A stretch of DNA of 64,000 nucleotides from Lachnospiraceae bacterium (GCA_902381685.1 LR698958.1:1055672-1119671), one strand, 5' to 3'. Numbered from the stretch's first letter, positions 37,024 through 46,956 are shown. Notes: generated by a model not told the origin, from the sequence alone. Program-made: numbers and translations.

Positions 37024-38106
37024 TTACACTCCTATAATCGTACCGCCGCCAATTACATATTCGTCGTCATAGAACACTACCGCCTGTCCCGGAGTAATCG
37101 CACGCTGCGGTTCATCAAAAGTACAAAGCACTTCATCTTCCGATGTTTTTTTGATTGTACACCATGCGCCTTTGTGATTGTATCGGATTTTTGCGAACAC
37201 ATGCATTTCCCCTTCCAAATCAGAAATGGACATAAAATTCAAATGGTTGGCACGCAAAGTATATGACATGGCATCTTCATTTGTACCTATAACAACTTCG
37301 TTTGTCTCCGGACGGATTTCCAGTACGAAAGCAGGGCGTCCCAAAGATAGTCCAAGACCTTTCCGCTGCCCGACCGTATAATGGATAATCCCTTTATGCT
37401 GTCCGAGAATATTACCGTTTAAATCAACAAAATTCCCTGTCTGTATTCTTTCTCCTGTCGTCTCTTCAATAAATGAAGCGTAATCTCCGTCTGGCACAAA
37501 GCAAATGTCCTGACTGTCCGGTTTGTTGGCCACCTGTAAATGAATCTTTTCTGCTATCTGACGGATTTCATCTTTCGTATATTCACCCACAGGCATCAGC
37601 GTGTGAGACAACTGGTTTTGTGTCAGATTATAAAGAGCATACGTCTGATCTTTTGCCAATGTTGCCGAACGCTTTAGTGTGTAACGCCCGTTTTCCAATT
37701 TGACAATTCTGGCATAATGACCTGTTGCAATATAATCCGCGCCAATATCCATACTTCTTTTTAAAAGAGATTCCCATTTTACATAGCGATTACAGGCAAT
37801 ACACGGATTCGGAGTTCTTCCCTGACGGTATTCCTCAATAAAATAGTCGATGACCTCTTTTTTGAATTCTTTTTTAAAATTCATCACATAGTAAGGAATC
37901 TCCAACTGACCCGCTACGCGTCGTGCATCGTCAACTGCACTGAGACCACAACAACCGCCGTTTTCTTCCTGAATGGCTCTGTCCTCGTCCTGCCATATCT
38001 GCATGGTAACACCGATCACATCATATCCCTGCTCCTTTAACAGATGAGCAGCCACCGATGAATCTACGCCTCCCGACATTCCTACAACTACTTTTTTCTT
38101 TTCCAT
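37024..38106 (-). CDS. mnmA: tRNA-specific 2-thiouridylase MnmA
   Basis: Thiolates uridine 34 of tRNAs for Lys, Glu and Gln using sulfur from a cysteine desulfurase. The 360-residue protein has the PP-loop [14 protein letters not shown], the catalytic cysteine in [14 protein letters not shown] and the second one in [13 protein letters not shown], plus TGHYARI. It starts 1 base after iscU, and the desulfurase iscS in the same operon is the likely sulfur donor. Confidence 0.97.
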   Translation of the reverse strand: MEKKKVVVGMSGGVDSSVAAHLLKEQGYDVIGVTMQIWQDEDRAIQEENGGCCGLSAVDDARRVAGQLEIPYYVMNFKKEFKKEVIDYFIEEYRQGRTPNPCIACNRYVKWESLLKRSMDIGADYIATGHYARIVKLENGRYTLKRSATLAKDQTYALYNLTQNQLSHTLMPVGEYTKDEIRQIAEKIHLQVANKPDSQDICFVPDGDYASFIEETTGERIQTGNFVDLNGNILGQHKGIIHYTVGQRKGLGLSLGRPAFVLEIRPETNEVVIGTNEDAMSYTLRANHLNFMSISDLEGEMHVFAKIRYNHKGAWCTIKKTSEDEVLCTFDEPQRAITPGQAVVFYDDEYVIGGGTIIGV

Positions 38107-38107
38107 A

Positions 38108-38548
38108 TTAATATTCTTCTACCTCTTCTTCATCTTCATGAATATCTGATTTTGGTTTTTCTAATCCTTCAATTTTAATTCCGTTTTTTTCCGCGTAATC
38201 CCACAACGCTGCGTGAATGGCTTCTTCCGCTAACAATGAACAGTGTACTTTTACCGGCGGAAGTCCGTCAAGAGCTTCCATAACCGCTTTATTTGTCACT
38301 TTTAATGCTTCATAAATTGTTTTTCCTTTTACTAATTCTGTAGCCATACTGCTTGTTGCCACGGCAGCGCCACAGCCAAACGTTTTGAATTTAACATCTT
38401 GAATTACCTGATTTTCATCAATATCCAGATACATTCTCATAATATCTCCGCATTTTGCGTTACCTACTGTTCCCACGCCGCTTGCATCTTCTATTTCTCC
38501 TACATTTCTTGGATTTTGGAAATGATCCATTACTTTTTCTGTATACAT
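38108..38548 (-). CDS. Fe-S cluster assembly scaffold, NifU/IscU-like
   Basis: Scaffold on which [2Fe-2S] clusters are built. The 146-residue protein has the three conserved cysteines in [19 protein letters not shown] and [11 protein letters not shown]. The last ~15 residues are acidic ([12 protein letters not shown]), an extension not needed for cluster binding. It starts 17 bases after the desulfurase gene. Order regulator-desulfurase-scaffold-mnmA fits a minimal isc system; no hscAB or ferredoxin gene is seen. Confidence 0.95.
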   Translation of the reverse strand: MYTEKVMDHFQNPRNVGEIEDASGVGTVGNAKCGDIMRMYLDIDENQVIQDVKFKTFGCGAAVATSSMATELVKGKTIYEALKVTNKAVMEALDGLPPVKVHCSLLAEEAIHAALWDYAEKNGIKIEGLEKPKSDIHEDEEEVEEY

Positions 38549-38565
38549 ATTCTTGTCCTTCTTTC

Positions 38566-39750
38566 TTATTTATTTTGTTTTTTTACAAAGTCTTCGTATA
38601 GTGGTGACATACTTCTCAATTTACTTACAATATCTTTCAAATTATCTATTACATAATCAATATCTTCTTTTGTTGTTTCCTCGCTCAATGTCATGCGAAG
38701 TGAACCGTGTGCAATCTCGTGCGGCAGACCGATTGCCAACAGAACATGCGACGGATCCAGAGACCCCGATGTACATGCCGAACCGCTTGATGCACAGATT
38801 CCTTTCATGTCTAACATGATTAACAAAGATTCTCCCTCGATAAAACGGAAACTAAAGTTCACGTTATTTGGAAGTCTTTTCTTTGCATCGCCATTTAATT
38901 TCGCATATGGAATTTCTTCAGAGATTCTTTCAATCATATAATCTCTTAATTGAATTTCTTTATCCGTGCGTTCTTTCATTGTGTCAACTGCAAGTTTTAC
39001 GGCTGTTCCAAACCCTACGATTCCCGGAACGTTTTCTGTTCCCGCACGGCGCTTTCTCTCCTGTGCCCCGCCATGTACGAACGAACGGATTTTTACGCCT
39101 TTTCTAATATAAAGAAAACCGATTCCTTTTGGTCCGTTTAATTTGTGACCACTTGCACTGAGCATGTCAATGTGACATTCATCTACATTTACCGGAATCT
39201 GTCCGAATGCCTGCACCGCATCTGTATGGAACAAGATACCATGTTCTTTTGCAATCTCTCCAATTTCCTTTATCGGCTGTATTGTTCCGATTTCATTATT
39301 GGCAAACATAATGGAAATAAGAATCGTTGTCGGCCGGATTGCTTTCTTTAACTCGTCCAACTTTACAATACCATTTTCGTCTACGTCCAAATATGTCACT
39401 TCAAATCCCTGTTTTTCCAAATATTCCGCCGTGTGCAAAATAGCATGATGTTCAATCTTCGTTGTGATGATGTGATTACCTTTATCTTTATAAGCCTCCG
39501 CCGTCGCTTTTAATGCCCAGTTATCCGACTCTGAACCTCCGGCAGTGAAATATATTTCATTTGCCGAAGCCCCAAGTACATCTGCTATAATCTCACGCTG
39601 TTTTGTAATGACCTCTTTATTTTTAGAAGCAAAACTGTAGACACTTGATGGATTTCCATAATGTTCAGTAAAATATGGAAGCATTGCTTCTACAACTTCA
39701 GGTGCCGTTTTTGTCGTTGCCGCATTATCTAAATAAACAAATCTTTCCAT
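38566..39750 (-). CDS. Cysteine desulfurase, NifS/IscS type
   Basis: Removes sulfur from cysteine with pyridoxal phosphate and passes it as persulfide to the scaffold and MnmA. The 394-residue protein has the PLP lysine K203 in SGHKLNGPKG and the catalytic Cys326 in the loop SSGSACTSGS, a class I desulfurase feature. It begins 17 bases after the Rrf2 regulator. Confidence 0.96.
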   Translation of the reverse strand: MERFVYLDNAATTKTAPEVVEAMLPYFTEHYGNPSSVYSFASKNKEVITKQREIIADVLGASANEIYFTAGGSESDNWALKATAEAYKDKGNHIITTKIEHHAILHTAEYLEKQGFEVTYLDVDENGIVKLDELKKAIRPTTILISIMFANNEIGTIQPIKEIGEIAKEHGILFHTDAVQAFGQIPVNVDECHIDMLSASGHKLNGPKGIGFLYIRKGVKIRSFVHGGAQERKRRAGTENVPGIVGFGTAVKLAVDTMKERTDKEIQLRDYMIERISEEIPYAKLNGDAKKRLPNNVNFSFRFIEGESLLIMLDMKGICASSGSACTSGSLDPSHVLLAIGLPHEIAHGSLRMTLSEETTKEDIDYVIDNLKDIVSKLRSMSPLYEDFVKKQNK

Positions 39751-39767
39751 TTTTTCTGTCCTCCCGC

Positions 39768-40226
39768 TTATTTGTTACAATCTCTATGTTCACATTTTTC
39801 AATAGAATTCATCGCTTTGCTTTCGCGCACAAGCTGGTCAAGTTTGATTTCATCAACTGTATTATTAATGCTTTCATTGATTCTCTGCCAGACATATTTC
39901 GTTACGCAGCCACCAGCTGCCTCACAACTTTCTTCCGCCGAAAACCCCGAGCATTCTACAGGTTCTAACTTTCCTTCCAGCGCCCGCAAAACATCTCCTA
40001 CCGAAATATCTTCTTTTTCTTTCGCCAGTACATAGCCTCCTCCGGCTCCTCTGATACTTTTTACCAGCCCTGCTTTCTTCAGCAGTGCCATTAACTGTTC
40101 TAAATATCTCTCGGATATTCCCTGACGCGCCGAAATACTGTTAATCGAAACCGGTTCTACTTCGCTATACTGCGCTAAATCAATCAAGGCTCTTAACCCG
40201 TATCTTCCTTTTGTTGATAGTTTCAA
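39768..40226 (-). CDS. Rrf2 family regulator, IscR-like
   Basis: IscR-type regulators bind a [2Fe-2S] cluster and control Fe-S genes. The 152-residue protein has the winged helix with RYGLRALIDLAQ and ISERYLEQLM, and three cysteines at 92, 101 and 107, close to the cluster ligands of E. coli IscR (92, 98, 104). I chose the TTG at 40226 as start because AGAAGGTG lies just upstream and MKLSTKGRYG is the standard family start; an upstream ATG (ten codons earlier) lacks a site and conservation. It leads the iscS-iscU-mnmA-PHP unit. Confidence 0.92.
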   Translation of the reverse strand: MKLSTKGRYGLRALIDLAQYSEVEPVSINSISARQGISERYLEQLMALLKKAGLVKSIRGAGGGYVLAKEKEDISVGDVLRALEGKLEPVECSGFSAEESCEAAGGCVTKYVWQRINESINNTVDEIKLDQLVRESKAMNSIEKCEHRDCNK

Positions 40227-40259
40227 GTTTTCACCTTCTTTATTTCCGTTTTTCAAATC

Positions 40260-40276
40260 CCTACTACTTTACTAGG
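40260..40276. promoter_or_regulatory. Candidate IscR operator
   Basis: 17-base imperfect palindrome CCTAnTAnnnTAnTAGG located some 7-23 bases downstream of the predicted start of transcription of the isc unit, a position suited to blocking RNA polymerase. Assignment to IscR is inference from position. Confidence 0.5.
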
Positions 40277-40288
40277 AATTCCTTTTGT

Positions 40289-40317
40289 AGAATATCACTC
40301 CTTTTTTGTTCTGTCAA
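40289..40317 (-). promoter_or_regulatory. Promoter of the isc unit
   Basis: Minus strand: -35 TTGACA (40312-40317), 17-base spacer, -10 TATTCT (40289-40294). Confidence 0.8.
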
Positions 40318-40364
40318 GGTCATTTCATGAATATGTTTTAAGGAAACAATATCGGAGTCATTTT

Positions 40365-41684
40365 ATGTCCAAAAAAAATGCAATTATTAAAGGAACTTTT
40401 GTTTTGACTGCAACCGGTTTTCTCAGCCGGTTTATCGGATTTTTTTACCGGATTTTTTTAAGCCATACCTTTGGTGAAGAAGGTGTCGGATTATATCAAC
40501 TTATTTTCCCTGTTTTTGCACTTGGATTTTCCCTGACAACAGCAGGCATAGAGATTGCCATTTCCCGTATTGTTGCACAAAAACACTCTCTCCACAGACA
40601 TGCTGAAGCCCGCCGGACATTGTTTGTTGGACTTACAATGTCTTTTTGTCTTTCTTTTTGCACAATGTTTTTTTTACAAAAACATGCTTTTTTTATTGCA
40701 AAAAATTTTCTGCACGATACCCGCTGTACAAATTTACTTCTCGCTGTTTCTTATGCTTTTCCATTTTCCTCCATACACAGTTGTATTTGCGGATATTATC
40801 TCGGTTTGAAACGAACCCGGGTTCCCGCCCTTTCTCAGTTGGCAGAACAGATCTCGCGTGTTCTTTTCGTATACGGTGTATGTTACCTGATGTCCAAAAA
40901 ACATATGGCGCCGTCCGTTTCCATCGCTGTCTTCGGACTTGTCTGTGGAGAAATCATTTCCTCCCTTTACTGTGTTTTTTATTTTTCCCGCAAAAAACCT
41001 TCAGGCAAAAATACCGTTTCAAAAATGCAGGGGACGCTTTCTGCCGGTATCGAACTGTTTCGTCTGTCTGCTCCGCTTACCGCAAACAGGATACTGTTGA
41101 ATATTCTGCAGAGCATTGAAGCCGTCTCGATTCCTTCCTGTCTCATTTTATACGGACTGACAAACTCCGATGCACTAAGCACTTATGGAGTATTGACAGG
41201 AATGGCGCTGCCCTGCATTTTATTTCCATCTGCCATCACCAACTCAGTCTCCACAATGCTTCTTCCGACTATCGCTGAAATACAGACACAAAATGATAAA
41301 ATGCACCTCATCACTCTTGTTAAAAAAGTCACTCTTTACATATTTACTTTAGGCTTTCTCTGTACGATAGGTTTTCTTATGTTTGGGAATTTTATTGGAA
41401 ATATTCTTTTTCACAGTACACTTGCAGGTAAATTTATTTTAACTCTTTCATGGATTTGTCCTTTCTTGTATACGAACAACACTTTAATCAGCACATTAAA
41501 CGGACTAGGAAAGACTACGACTACATTTTTCATCAACACGACCGGTCTTCTTATCCGTATCGCAGGCATCTTCATATTGATTCCCAAATTCAGTATCATC
41601 GGATACCTTTGGGGACTTCTCGTCAGTCAATGTCTGGTTACTTTTCTGTCCGTTGTTTTTCTTAGAAAATATCTTTCTTCATAA
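40365..41684 (+). CDS. SpoVB-like polysaccharide flippase (MOP superfamily)
   Basis: A 439-residue integral membrane protein with about 12-14 membrane helices. The N-terminus (KGTFVLTATGFLSRFIGFFYRI) and FGEEGVGLYQLIFPVF are typical of the stage V sporulation protein B group, which moves lipid-linked peptidoglycan precursors for the spore cortex or related polymers. A GGAG site lies 8 bases before the ATG. Divergent from the isc operon and convergent with the next gene. It could also serve as a general lipid II or teichoic precursor flippase. Confidence 0.85.
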   Translation: MSKKNAIIKGTFVLTATGFLSRFIGFFYRIFLSHTFGEEGVGLYQLIFPVFALGFSLTTAGIEIAISRIVAQKHSLHRHAEARRTLFVGLTMSFCLSFCTMFFLQKHAFFIAKNFLHDTRCTNLLLAVSYAFPFSSIHSCICGYYLGLKRTRVPALSQLAEQISRVLFVYGVCYLMSKKHMAPSVSIAVFGLVCGEIISSLYCVFYFSRKKPSGKNTVSKMQGTLSAGIELFRLSAPLTANRILLNILQSIEAVSIPSCLILYGLTNSDALSTYGVLTGMALPCILFPSAITNSVSTMLLPTIAEIQTQNDKMHLITLVKKVTLYIFTLGFLCTIGFLMFGNFIGNILFHSTLAGKFILTLSWICPFLYTNNTLISTLNGLGKTTTTFFINTTGLLIRIAGIFILIPKFSIIGYLWGLLVSQCLVTFLSVVFLRKYLSS

Positions 41685-41716
41685 AAACAGGCCGCATATT
41701 ACTGCGACCTGCTTTT
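41684..41716. terminator. Bidirectional hairpin between spoVB-like and SpoIIM-like genes
   Basis: 10-pair stem with a 6-base loop (two G-U pairs on the minus strand), flanked by A/T runs. It overlaps both stop codons. Confidence 0.75.
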
Positions 41717-42254
41717 ATATGATTCGTACAAACATTTTCATCAAAATAGGATTCACATATATTTCTGTAAGAATACCAAACAGCATCATACAGACAAGAA
41801 AAGCCGTTTTACCGTAATTCCATCTGGACATTGGATATGTGTAAAAATACCAGATAACAACCACATACGCTAATATGTAAAAGATAAACTGGGGCATAAT
41901 TCCTATGATAAACAAAAGAACTCCCTTCATTCCCATGCGGAAAATAGCAGACACAATCAGAATTCCTCCCGAAAATCCTGTCCAAAAAAGGAAAATGGAA
42001 ATGACTGCTTTTCTTATTTTCGTCTGACCAAGCAGAATCAGAAAAAGCAACGGAACAACCCTTATCCGTAAAATATAAAAAAGATATTCTTCCGGAATAA
42101 TTTCAATCGAAGGATATTGGCTTAGAAAATATTCACTGAAAATCCCCGATGTACTAAAAATTTGATTTGAGACGATATTGGCATATAAGATACCCGTGAA
42201 AAACCCCAATACACAAAACGCTGTTATATAGGCTTTGCTTTGATGTACTTTCAA
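41715..42254 (-). CDS. Integral membrane protein, possibly SpoIIM-like
   Basis: A 179-residue protein with about five membrane helices (near residues 8-28, 60-76, 84-104, 110-135 and 150-170). The overall layout and the start FCVLGFFTGILYANIV recall stage II sporulation protein M, which acts with SpoIID and SpoIIP in engulfment, but the similarity is weak and no spoIID or spoIIP gene is near. It follows the Nudix gene by 51 bases on the same strand. Treat as an uncharacterised membrane protein if the SpoIIM assignment fails. Confidence 0.55.
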   Translation of the reverse strand: MKVHQSKAYITAFCVLGFFTGILYANIVSNQIFSTSGIFSEYFLSQYPSIEIIPEEYLFYILRIRVVPLLFLILLGQTKIRKAVISIFLFWTGFSGGILIVSAIFRMGMKGVLLFIIGIMPQFIFYILAYVVVIWYFYTYPMSRWNYGKTAFLVCMMLFGILTEIYVNPILMKMFVRII

Positions 42255-42305
42255 TTAGATTCCTCCATTCTTTCAGATATTTCATTATATGCCTTGTCTT
42301 CTTTT

Positions 42306-42848
42306 TTATTCTTTTTTCTGCCACACCTCATACGCAAGTAATGAAGAAATTGTCTTTGCGTCCTGAATTTCTCCACTAAAAATTTTTTCTTTTAGTTCCT
42401 CCATTGTGAACGCTTCCACGTTGATAAATTCATCTTCATCTAAGCACTGGGCAGTGGATTTTAACTCCTCCGCCACATACACCTCTATTTTCTCGTTTGT
42501 AAAGGCAACCCATGTGCGCAAAGTAATCAGATGACTCATTTTTCCGGCAACATATCCTGTTTCCTCCTCCAATTCGCGCATGGCGCATAACAAAGGCTTC
42601 TCATCTTTATCCTCTAACTTGCCGGCAGGAATCTCCAACGTTTCCCTATCAAGCGCATTTCTATACTGGCGCACCATCAAAATCTTTCCGTCATTTCTGA
42701 CCGGAATAATAGCAGTCGCACCATTATGATGAATATAATCCCAGTGTGTTTTCTTTCCGTTTGGAAGCTGTATTTCATCTGTATATACTTTTAAAATAGA
42801 ACCTTCGTATTTCAACGTTCTGTCTGTTCTTTTCAATTGTTCTCCCAT
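42306..42848 (-). CDS. ADP-ribose pyrophosphatase-like Nudix hydrolase (NudF type)
   Basis: A 180-residue Nudix protein. The segment VRQYRNALDRETLEIPAGKLE followed by RELEEETGY is the signature of the ADP-ribose pyrophosphatase subgroup, which removes free ADP-ribose. The Nudix box carries one extra residue between the first glycine and the REL motif, as in some clostridial homologues. The start at 42848 follows GAGGG; 16 further upstream codons are open but run into the rny terminator region. It is followed by the SpoIIM-like gene. Confidence 0.88.
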   Translation of the reverse strand: MGEQLKRTDRTLKYEGSILKVYTDEIQLPNGKKTHWDYIHHNGATAIIPVRNDGKILMVRQYRNALDRETLEIPAGKLEDKDEKPLLCAMRELEEETGYVAGKMSHLITLRTWVAFTNEKIEVYVAEELKSTAQCLDEDEFINVEAFTMEELKEKIFSGEIQDAKTISSLLAYEVWQKKE

Positions 42849-42917
42849 TTTTTTCCCTCTTTCAGTAGTATGTTTTACCGGCATAAGATTCTTCATGAAT
42901 TTCTCATGCCATTAAAA

Positions 42918-42941
42918 AACCCTTGTCATCTGACAAGGGTT
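42918..42941 (-). terminator. Terminator of rny
   Basis: Perfect 11-bp stem (AACCCTTGTCA and complement) with six T residues on the minus strand, 10 bases after rny. Confidence 0.92.
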
Positions 42942-42950
42942 CTATTTCTC

Positions 42951-44504
42951 TTATTTTGCATAATCCGTAACACGTGATTCACGAATCACATTTACTTTGA
43001 TTTGTCCCGGATATTCCAATTCAAATTCAATCTGTTTAGAAATATCTCTAGCCAAAAGTACCATATCTGCATCTGATACTTGTTCTGGAACTACCATAAT
43101 ACGAATCTCTCTACCTGCTTGAATAGCAAAAGATTTATCGACACCTTTAAACTGATTTGCGATGTCCTCTAATTGTTTTAATCTGTTTGTATATGTTTCT
43201 AATGTTTCTCTTCTTGCACCCGGTCTTGCGGCAGAAATAGTATCTGCTGCCTGTACGATGCAAGCAATTAATGTCTCAGGTTCCACATCACCGTGATGTG
43301 ATTCTACGGCATTGATTACAACTGCTGATTCTTTGTATTTTCTACACAAATCAACACCAATCTGAATATGTGATCCTTCCACATCATGGTCAATAGATTT
43401 ACCAATATCATGTAAAAGACCGGCACGTTTTGCCATTCTGACATCTAACCCAATCTCACCTGCAAGCAGTCCTGACAGTTGCGCAACTTCTATAGAATGT
43501 TTCAACGCGTTCTGACCATAACTTGTTCTGAATTTCATTCTTCCCAACAGACGAATCAACTCAGGGTGAATTCCATGAACACCTACTTCAAGTGCTGCAT
43601 TCTCACCTTCTTCACGAATCATCGCTTCCACATCTTTCTGCGCTTTCTCAACCATCTCTTCAATTCTTGCCGGGTGAATACGACCGTCAAGAATAAGTTT
43701 TTCCAATGCGATTCTTGCAACTTCTCTTCTGATAGGATCAAATCCTGATAGGACAACTGCCTCCGGAGTGTCATCTATAATGAGTTCTACTCCCGTCAGT
43801 GTTTCCAAAGTACGAATATTTCGTCCTTCTCTACCAATAATTCTTCCTTTCATCTCATCACTTGGAAGTTGCACAACCGAAATAGTTGTCTCTGCAACAT
43901 GGTCTGCCGCACACTTTTGGATAGCGGTAACAACATACTCTCTCGCCTTTTTCCCTGCCTCTTCTTTTGCCTGCGTTTCTAATTCTTTGATCATCTTCGC
44001 AGTGTCATGCTTTACATCTTCCTCAACAGTTTTTAACAGATATTCTTTTGCTTGTTCGGAGGTAAGTCCTGAGATTCTTTCCAGTTCCTGCACACGTTGT
44101 TTGCTAAGCTCTTCTACTTTCACTTCACGCTGCTTGATTTGTTCTTCTCTTGCAACAAAGTTTGCCTCACGCTGCTCAATTACATCTGCCTTTTTATCCA
44201 GCGCTTCTTCTTTGGAAAGCACACGTTTCTCATATCGCTGTAATTCTGCTCTGCGTTCCTTTGTCTCTTTTTCAAGTTCGTTCTTCGTCTTAATAGACTC
44301 TTCCTTTACTTCCAAAAGAGCTTCTTTCTTAGTTGTTTCAGCTGTTTTCAATGCGTCATCTATTATTTCTCTCGCTTTACTTTCCGCATTGCCAATCTTG
44401 GAATCTGCATTCTTCTTCAAATTGGAAACGGTAGCAAAGTAAGTAACGATTGCCGTTATAACAAGTGTAATAACTACAGCAATAATTATACTAATACTTG
44501 GCAC
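42951..44504 (-). CDS. rny: Ribonuclease Y
   Basis: Membrane-anchored endoribonuclease that starts mRNA decay in Firmicutes. The 517-residue protein has one N-terminal membrane helix (about 3-24), a long coiled coil (30-205), a KH domain (about 207-270, [13 protein letters not shown]) and an HD domain with [12 protein letters not shown]. The start codon is GTG, preceded by AAGGAGG. The ribosome-binding site sits inside a small hairpin formed with bases between it and the start codon. Promoter at 44552-44580. Confidence 0.97.
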   Translation of the reverse strand: MPSISIIIAVVITLVITAIVTYFATVSNLKKNADSKIGNAESKAREIIDDALKTAETTKKEALLEVKEESIKTKNELEKETKERRAELQRYEKRVLSKEEALDKKADVIEQREANFVAREEQIKQREVKVEELSKQRVQELERISGLTSEQAKEYLLKTVEEDVKHDTAKMIKELETQAKEEAGKKAREYVVTAIQKCAADHVAETTISVVQLPSDEMKGRIIGREGRNIRTLETLTGVELIIDDTPEAVVLSGFDPIRREVARIALEKLILDGRIHPARIEEMVEKAQKDVEAMIREEGENAALEVGVHGIHPELIRLLGRMKFRTSYGQNALKHSIEVAQLSGLLAGEIGLDVRMAKRAGLLHDIGKSIDHDVEGSHIQIGVDLCRKYKESAVVINAVESHHGDVEPETLIACIVQAADTISAARPGARRETLETYTNRLKQLEDIANQFKGVDKSFAIQAGREIRIMVVPEQVSDADMVLLARDISKQIEFELEYPGQIKVNVIRESRVTDYAK

Positions 44505-44508
44505 AGGA

Positions 44509-44521
44509 GCACCTCCTTATT
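44509..44521 (-). promoter_or_regulatory. Small hairpin covering the rny ribosome-binding site
   Basis: On the minus strand AGGAG-GTG-CTCCT: 5 pairs and a 3-base loop. The left arm is the Shine-Dalgarno sequence of rny; the right arm ends just before the GTG start. Confidence 0.5.
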
Positions 44522-44551
44522 TAATTTTCATTGTACAAATACAACACTTAA

Positions 44552-44580
44552 ATTTTATACTGTTTTGCTAAATCTGTCAA
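44552..44580 (-). promoter_or_regulatory. Promoter of rny
   Basis: Minus strand: -35 TTGACA (44575-44580), 17-base spacer, -10 TAAAAT (44552-44557). The -35 overlaps the recX stop codon. Confidence 0.8.
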
Positions 44581-45191
44581 GCATTCCAGTCAGAAATTTG
44601 TATCACCTGACGGATACTATCATACGAAAAACCTTTTCTCGCCAGATATCCATATATCTTCTGTCTCTCACTGTCAGTAGCATTATATGGATCAAAACGC
44701 TTTTTTTCAACCAGTTTTTTTATTGCGGTTAACTCCTCGCCATCTTCATAGCACTCTTCCATGGCGTTCGCAATCACATCTTTTGCTATACCTTTCTGGC
44801 ATAATTTTGCATAGATTTCTTTTCGACTTTTACTGTCCTGTCTGCTTAAAACAAACCGCTTCGCATAGGCACTGTCCTCAATATATCCAAAAGATTTCAC
44901 ATAAGAAATTGCAGTATCAATCATGTCATCTGTATAATGTCCCTGTCTTAACTTCGTCCTTAACTGCTCTTCCGTCCTATCCATCTGATTTAAAAGATGT
45001 AACGCCCGCAATTTGACTCTCTTCAAAATCACTTCATTCTTTATCTTCTCATAGATTTCTTCTGAAACATCTTCTCCCTGCACAATACGAAAACGGGAAA
45101 GCTCACCTTTGTATAATACAAAAGCGAACTTTCCGTCAATATAAACCTTCCATTTTGTCTTTGTCAGAGGTTCTATCTGAGTAACAACCAT
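44577..45191 (-). CDS. recX: Regulatory protein RecX
   Basis: RecX modulates RecA filaments. The 204-residue protein has the repeating three-helix modules typical of RecX (RALHLLNQMDRTEEQLRTKL, YVKSFGYIEDSAYAKRFV, KIYGYLARKGFSYDSIRQVI) and a basic strand-rich N-terminus. I chose the ATG at 45191, whose ribosome-binding site GAGGAAAAG lies in the last codons of recA; upstream open sequence is the recA gene itself in another frame. It starts 1 base after the recA stop and is in the SOS unit. Confidence 0.93.
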   Translation of the reverse strand: MVVTQIEPLTKTKWKVYIDGKFAFVLYKGELSRFRIVQGEDVSEEIYEKIKNEVILKRVKLRALHLLNQMDRTEEQLRTKLRQGHYTDDMIDTAISYVKSFGYIEDSAYAKRFVLSRQDSKSRKEIYAKLCQKGIAKDVIANAMEECYEDGEELTAIKKLVEKKRFDPYNATDSERQKIYGYLARKGFSYDSIRQVIQISDWNA

Positions 45192-45192
45192 T

Positions 45193-46215
45193 TTACTTTT
45201 CCTCTTTATCTTCTTTTGTGACGCCAAGTCCATAGTGTTCACGGACTTTTGCTTCCAGTTCTTCCATAATCTCAGGGTGTGTGTGCAGATAAGTTTTGGC
45301 ATTTTCACGTCCCTGACCGATTTTCTCTCCGTTATAGGCATACCATGAACCGCTCTTATTTACCAAGTCAATACCTGTCGCCAAATCTAAAACATCGCCC
45401 TCTTTGGAAATCCCCTTTCCAAACATAATATCAAATTCCGCTTCCTTAAACGGAGGTGCTATCTTATTCTTGACAATCTTGATTCTTGTACGGTTTCCAA
45501 CCATCTCACCGCTTTGTTTCAATGTCTCGATTCTTCGCACGTCCATACGAACAGAAGCATAGAATTTCAACGCACGTCCACCTGTTGTCGTCTCAGGGTT
45601 ACCAAACATCACACCGACTTTTTCACGCAACTGATTAATGAAAATAACAACGCAGTTTGACTTACTGATAACAGGAGTGAGTTTTCTCAAAGCCTGCGAC
45701 ATAAGTCTCGCCTGAAGTCCCACATGGCTGTCTCCCATATCCCCTTCTATTTCCTGCTTCGGAACTAACGCTGCCACTGAGTCAATGACTACAATATCCA
45801 TTGCTCCTGAGCGAACCATTGTCTCTGCAATCTCAAGAGCCTGGTCACCGCTGTCCGGCTGAGAAATATACAGTTCATCAATATCAACCCCTATATTCTT
45901 CGCATATACAGGATCCAATGCATGTTCCGCATCAATAAATCCCGCAATTCCTCCTCTTTTCTGAACTTCCGCTATCATATGTAAAGTAACTGTTGTCTTA
46001 CCGCTTGATTCAGGACCGTATACTTCTATTACGCGTCCCTTAGGAACTCCTCCAAGTCCTAATGCAATATCAAGACTTAAAGAACCTGTAGGAACAGTCT
46101 CTACTGACACGTTAGCACCGGCATCACCCAGTTTCATTACCGTCCCTTTACCAAAATCTTTCTCTAATTTAGATATCGCTGCATCTAATGCTTTTAATTT
46201 ATCGTCTGTTGCCAT
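45193..46215 (-). CDS. recA: Recombinase RecA
   Basis: Strand-exchange protein and SOS coprotease. The 340-residue protein has Walker A GPESSGKT (67-74), Walker [13 protein letters not shown] and the DNA-binding loop region [18 protein letters not shown]. The C-terminal tail is rich in acidic residues, as usual. A LexA box (46234-46247) lies between its promoter and start codon. recX follows directly. Confidence 0.99.
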   Translation of the reverse strand: MATDDKLKALDAAISKLEKDFGKGTVMKLGDAGANVSVETVPTGSLSLDIALGLGGVPKGRVIEVYGPESSGKTTVTLHMIAEVQKRGGIAGFIDAEHALDPVYAKNIGVDIDELYISQPDSGDQALEIAETMVRSGAMDIVVIDSVAALVPKQEIEGDMGDSHVGLQARLMSQALRKLTPVISKSNCVVIFINQLREKVGVMFGNPETTTGGRALKFYASVRMDVRRIETLKQSGEMVGNRTRIKIVKNKIAPPFKEAEFDIMFGKGISKEGDVLDLATGIDLVNKSGSWYAYNGEKIGQGRENAKTYLHTHPEIMEELEAKVREHYGLGVTKEDKEEK

Positions 46216-46233
46216 AATAATCTCCTTTTCATG

Positions 46234-46247
46234 CGAACCTATGTTCG
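46234..46247. promoter_or_regulatory. LexA (DinR) box of recA
   Basis: CGAACCTATGTTCG matches the Gram-positive SOS box CGAACnnnnGTTCG in every conserved base. It lies about 13 bases downstream of the -10 element of recA. No lexA gene is in the window. Confidence 0.9.
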
Positions 46248-46259
46248 TTTTCTAGTAAT

Positions 46260-46288
46260 ATAGTAGTATACTTTTTTTCAAATGTCAA
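46260..46288 (-). promoter_or_regulatory. Promoter of recA-recX
   Basis: Minus strand: -35 TTGACA (46283-46288), 17-base spacer, -10 TACTAT (46260-46265). Confidence 0.85.
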
Positions 46289-46420
46289 CACTTTCTTGCC
46301 GCTGTCACCTTCTTTATTCTATTTTAAATTCTGCGGGAAATCGGAGTGAGATACTCCTTGTCTGAATTGTCTCTTGTAGAATTGTATATACCATATCACA
46401 TTTATATCATTTTCTCAAGA

Positions 46421-46456
46421 AAAATATCTCCGCCCTTATCATTGCGGAGATATTTT
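46421..46456 (-). terminator. Terminator of the ABC exporter-mgsA unit
   Basis: Perfect 13-bp stem (AAAATATCTCCGC and complement), 10-base loop, T residues on the minus strand, 6 bases after mgsA. Confidence 0.9.
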
Positions 46457-46462
46457 AACATT

Positions 46463-46939
46463 TTATTTCATCTGACTGACACGTTCTTCCACTTTTTTAT
46501 TAAAATTTTCAACTCTTCTGTTATAAGTTGTCGTCATATATTTTGAGTGCAGCATAAAGTCTGCCGTAGACAGATTATTTGCAATCGGTATATCATAAAC
46601 TACCGCTATACGAAGCAGCGCTTTTACGTCGGGATCATGTGGCTGCGCTTCCAGAGGATCCCAAAGAAAAATCATAAAATCAATATTACCCTCTACAATT
46701 TTCGCGCCGATCTGCTGGTCGCCTCCAAGCGGTCCACTGTTATATCCTTTTACTTTAAGTCCTGTTCTTTCTGTAATAAGTCTGGAAGTTGTTCCCGTTC
46801 CGCACAGAGAATGTTCTCTTAAAATTTCTTTATTTCTTTCGCACCATTCGACTAATTCTTTTTTCTTTCCATCATGGGCAACCAGTGCGATATTTTTTCT
46901 CTTGCCTATTTCAAATGTAACAAAATTTTCTTGAAGCAT
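46463..46939 (-). CDS. mgsA: Methylglyoxal synthase
   Basis: Converts dihydroxyacetone phosphate to methylglyoxal and phosphate, relieving sugar-phosphate stress when glycolysis is short of phosphate. The 158-residue protein has [38 protein letters not shown] and [14 protein letters not shown], the full family pattern including the catalytic Asp region. It follows the ABC exporter permease by 17 bases, an unusual partner. Confidence 0.96.
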   Translation of the reverse strand: MLQENFVTFEIGKRKNIALVAHDGKKKELVEWCERNKEILREHSLCGTGTTSRLITERTGLKVKGYNSGPLGGDQQIGAKIVEGNIDFMIFLWDPLEAQPHDPDVKALLRIAVVYDIPIANNLSTADFMLHSKYMTTTYNRRVENFNKKVEERVSQMK

Positions 46940-46956
46940 TATCTTCCCTCCTAACT

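Noticed and set aside
43768..44442. Long open frame (224 codons) antisense to rny
   Set aside because: It lies fully inside the conserved rny coding sequence, its translation is Ser/Phe-rich low-complexity and has no domain or plausible ribosome-binding site. Similar antisense frames opposite mgtE, asd, ftsY and topB were rejected for the same reason.
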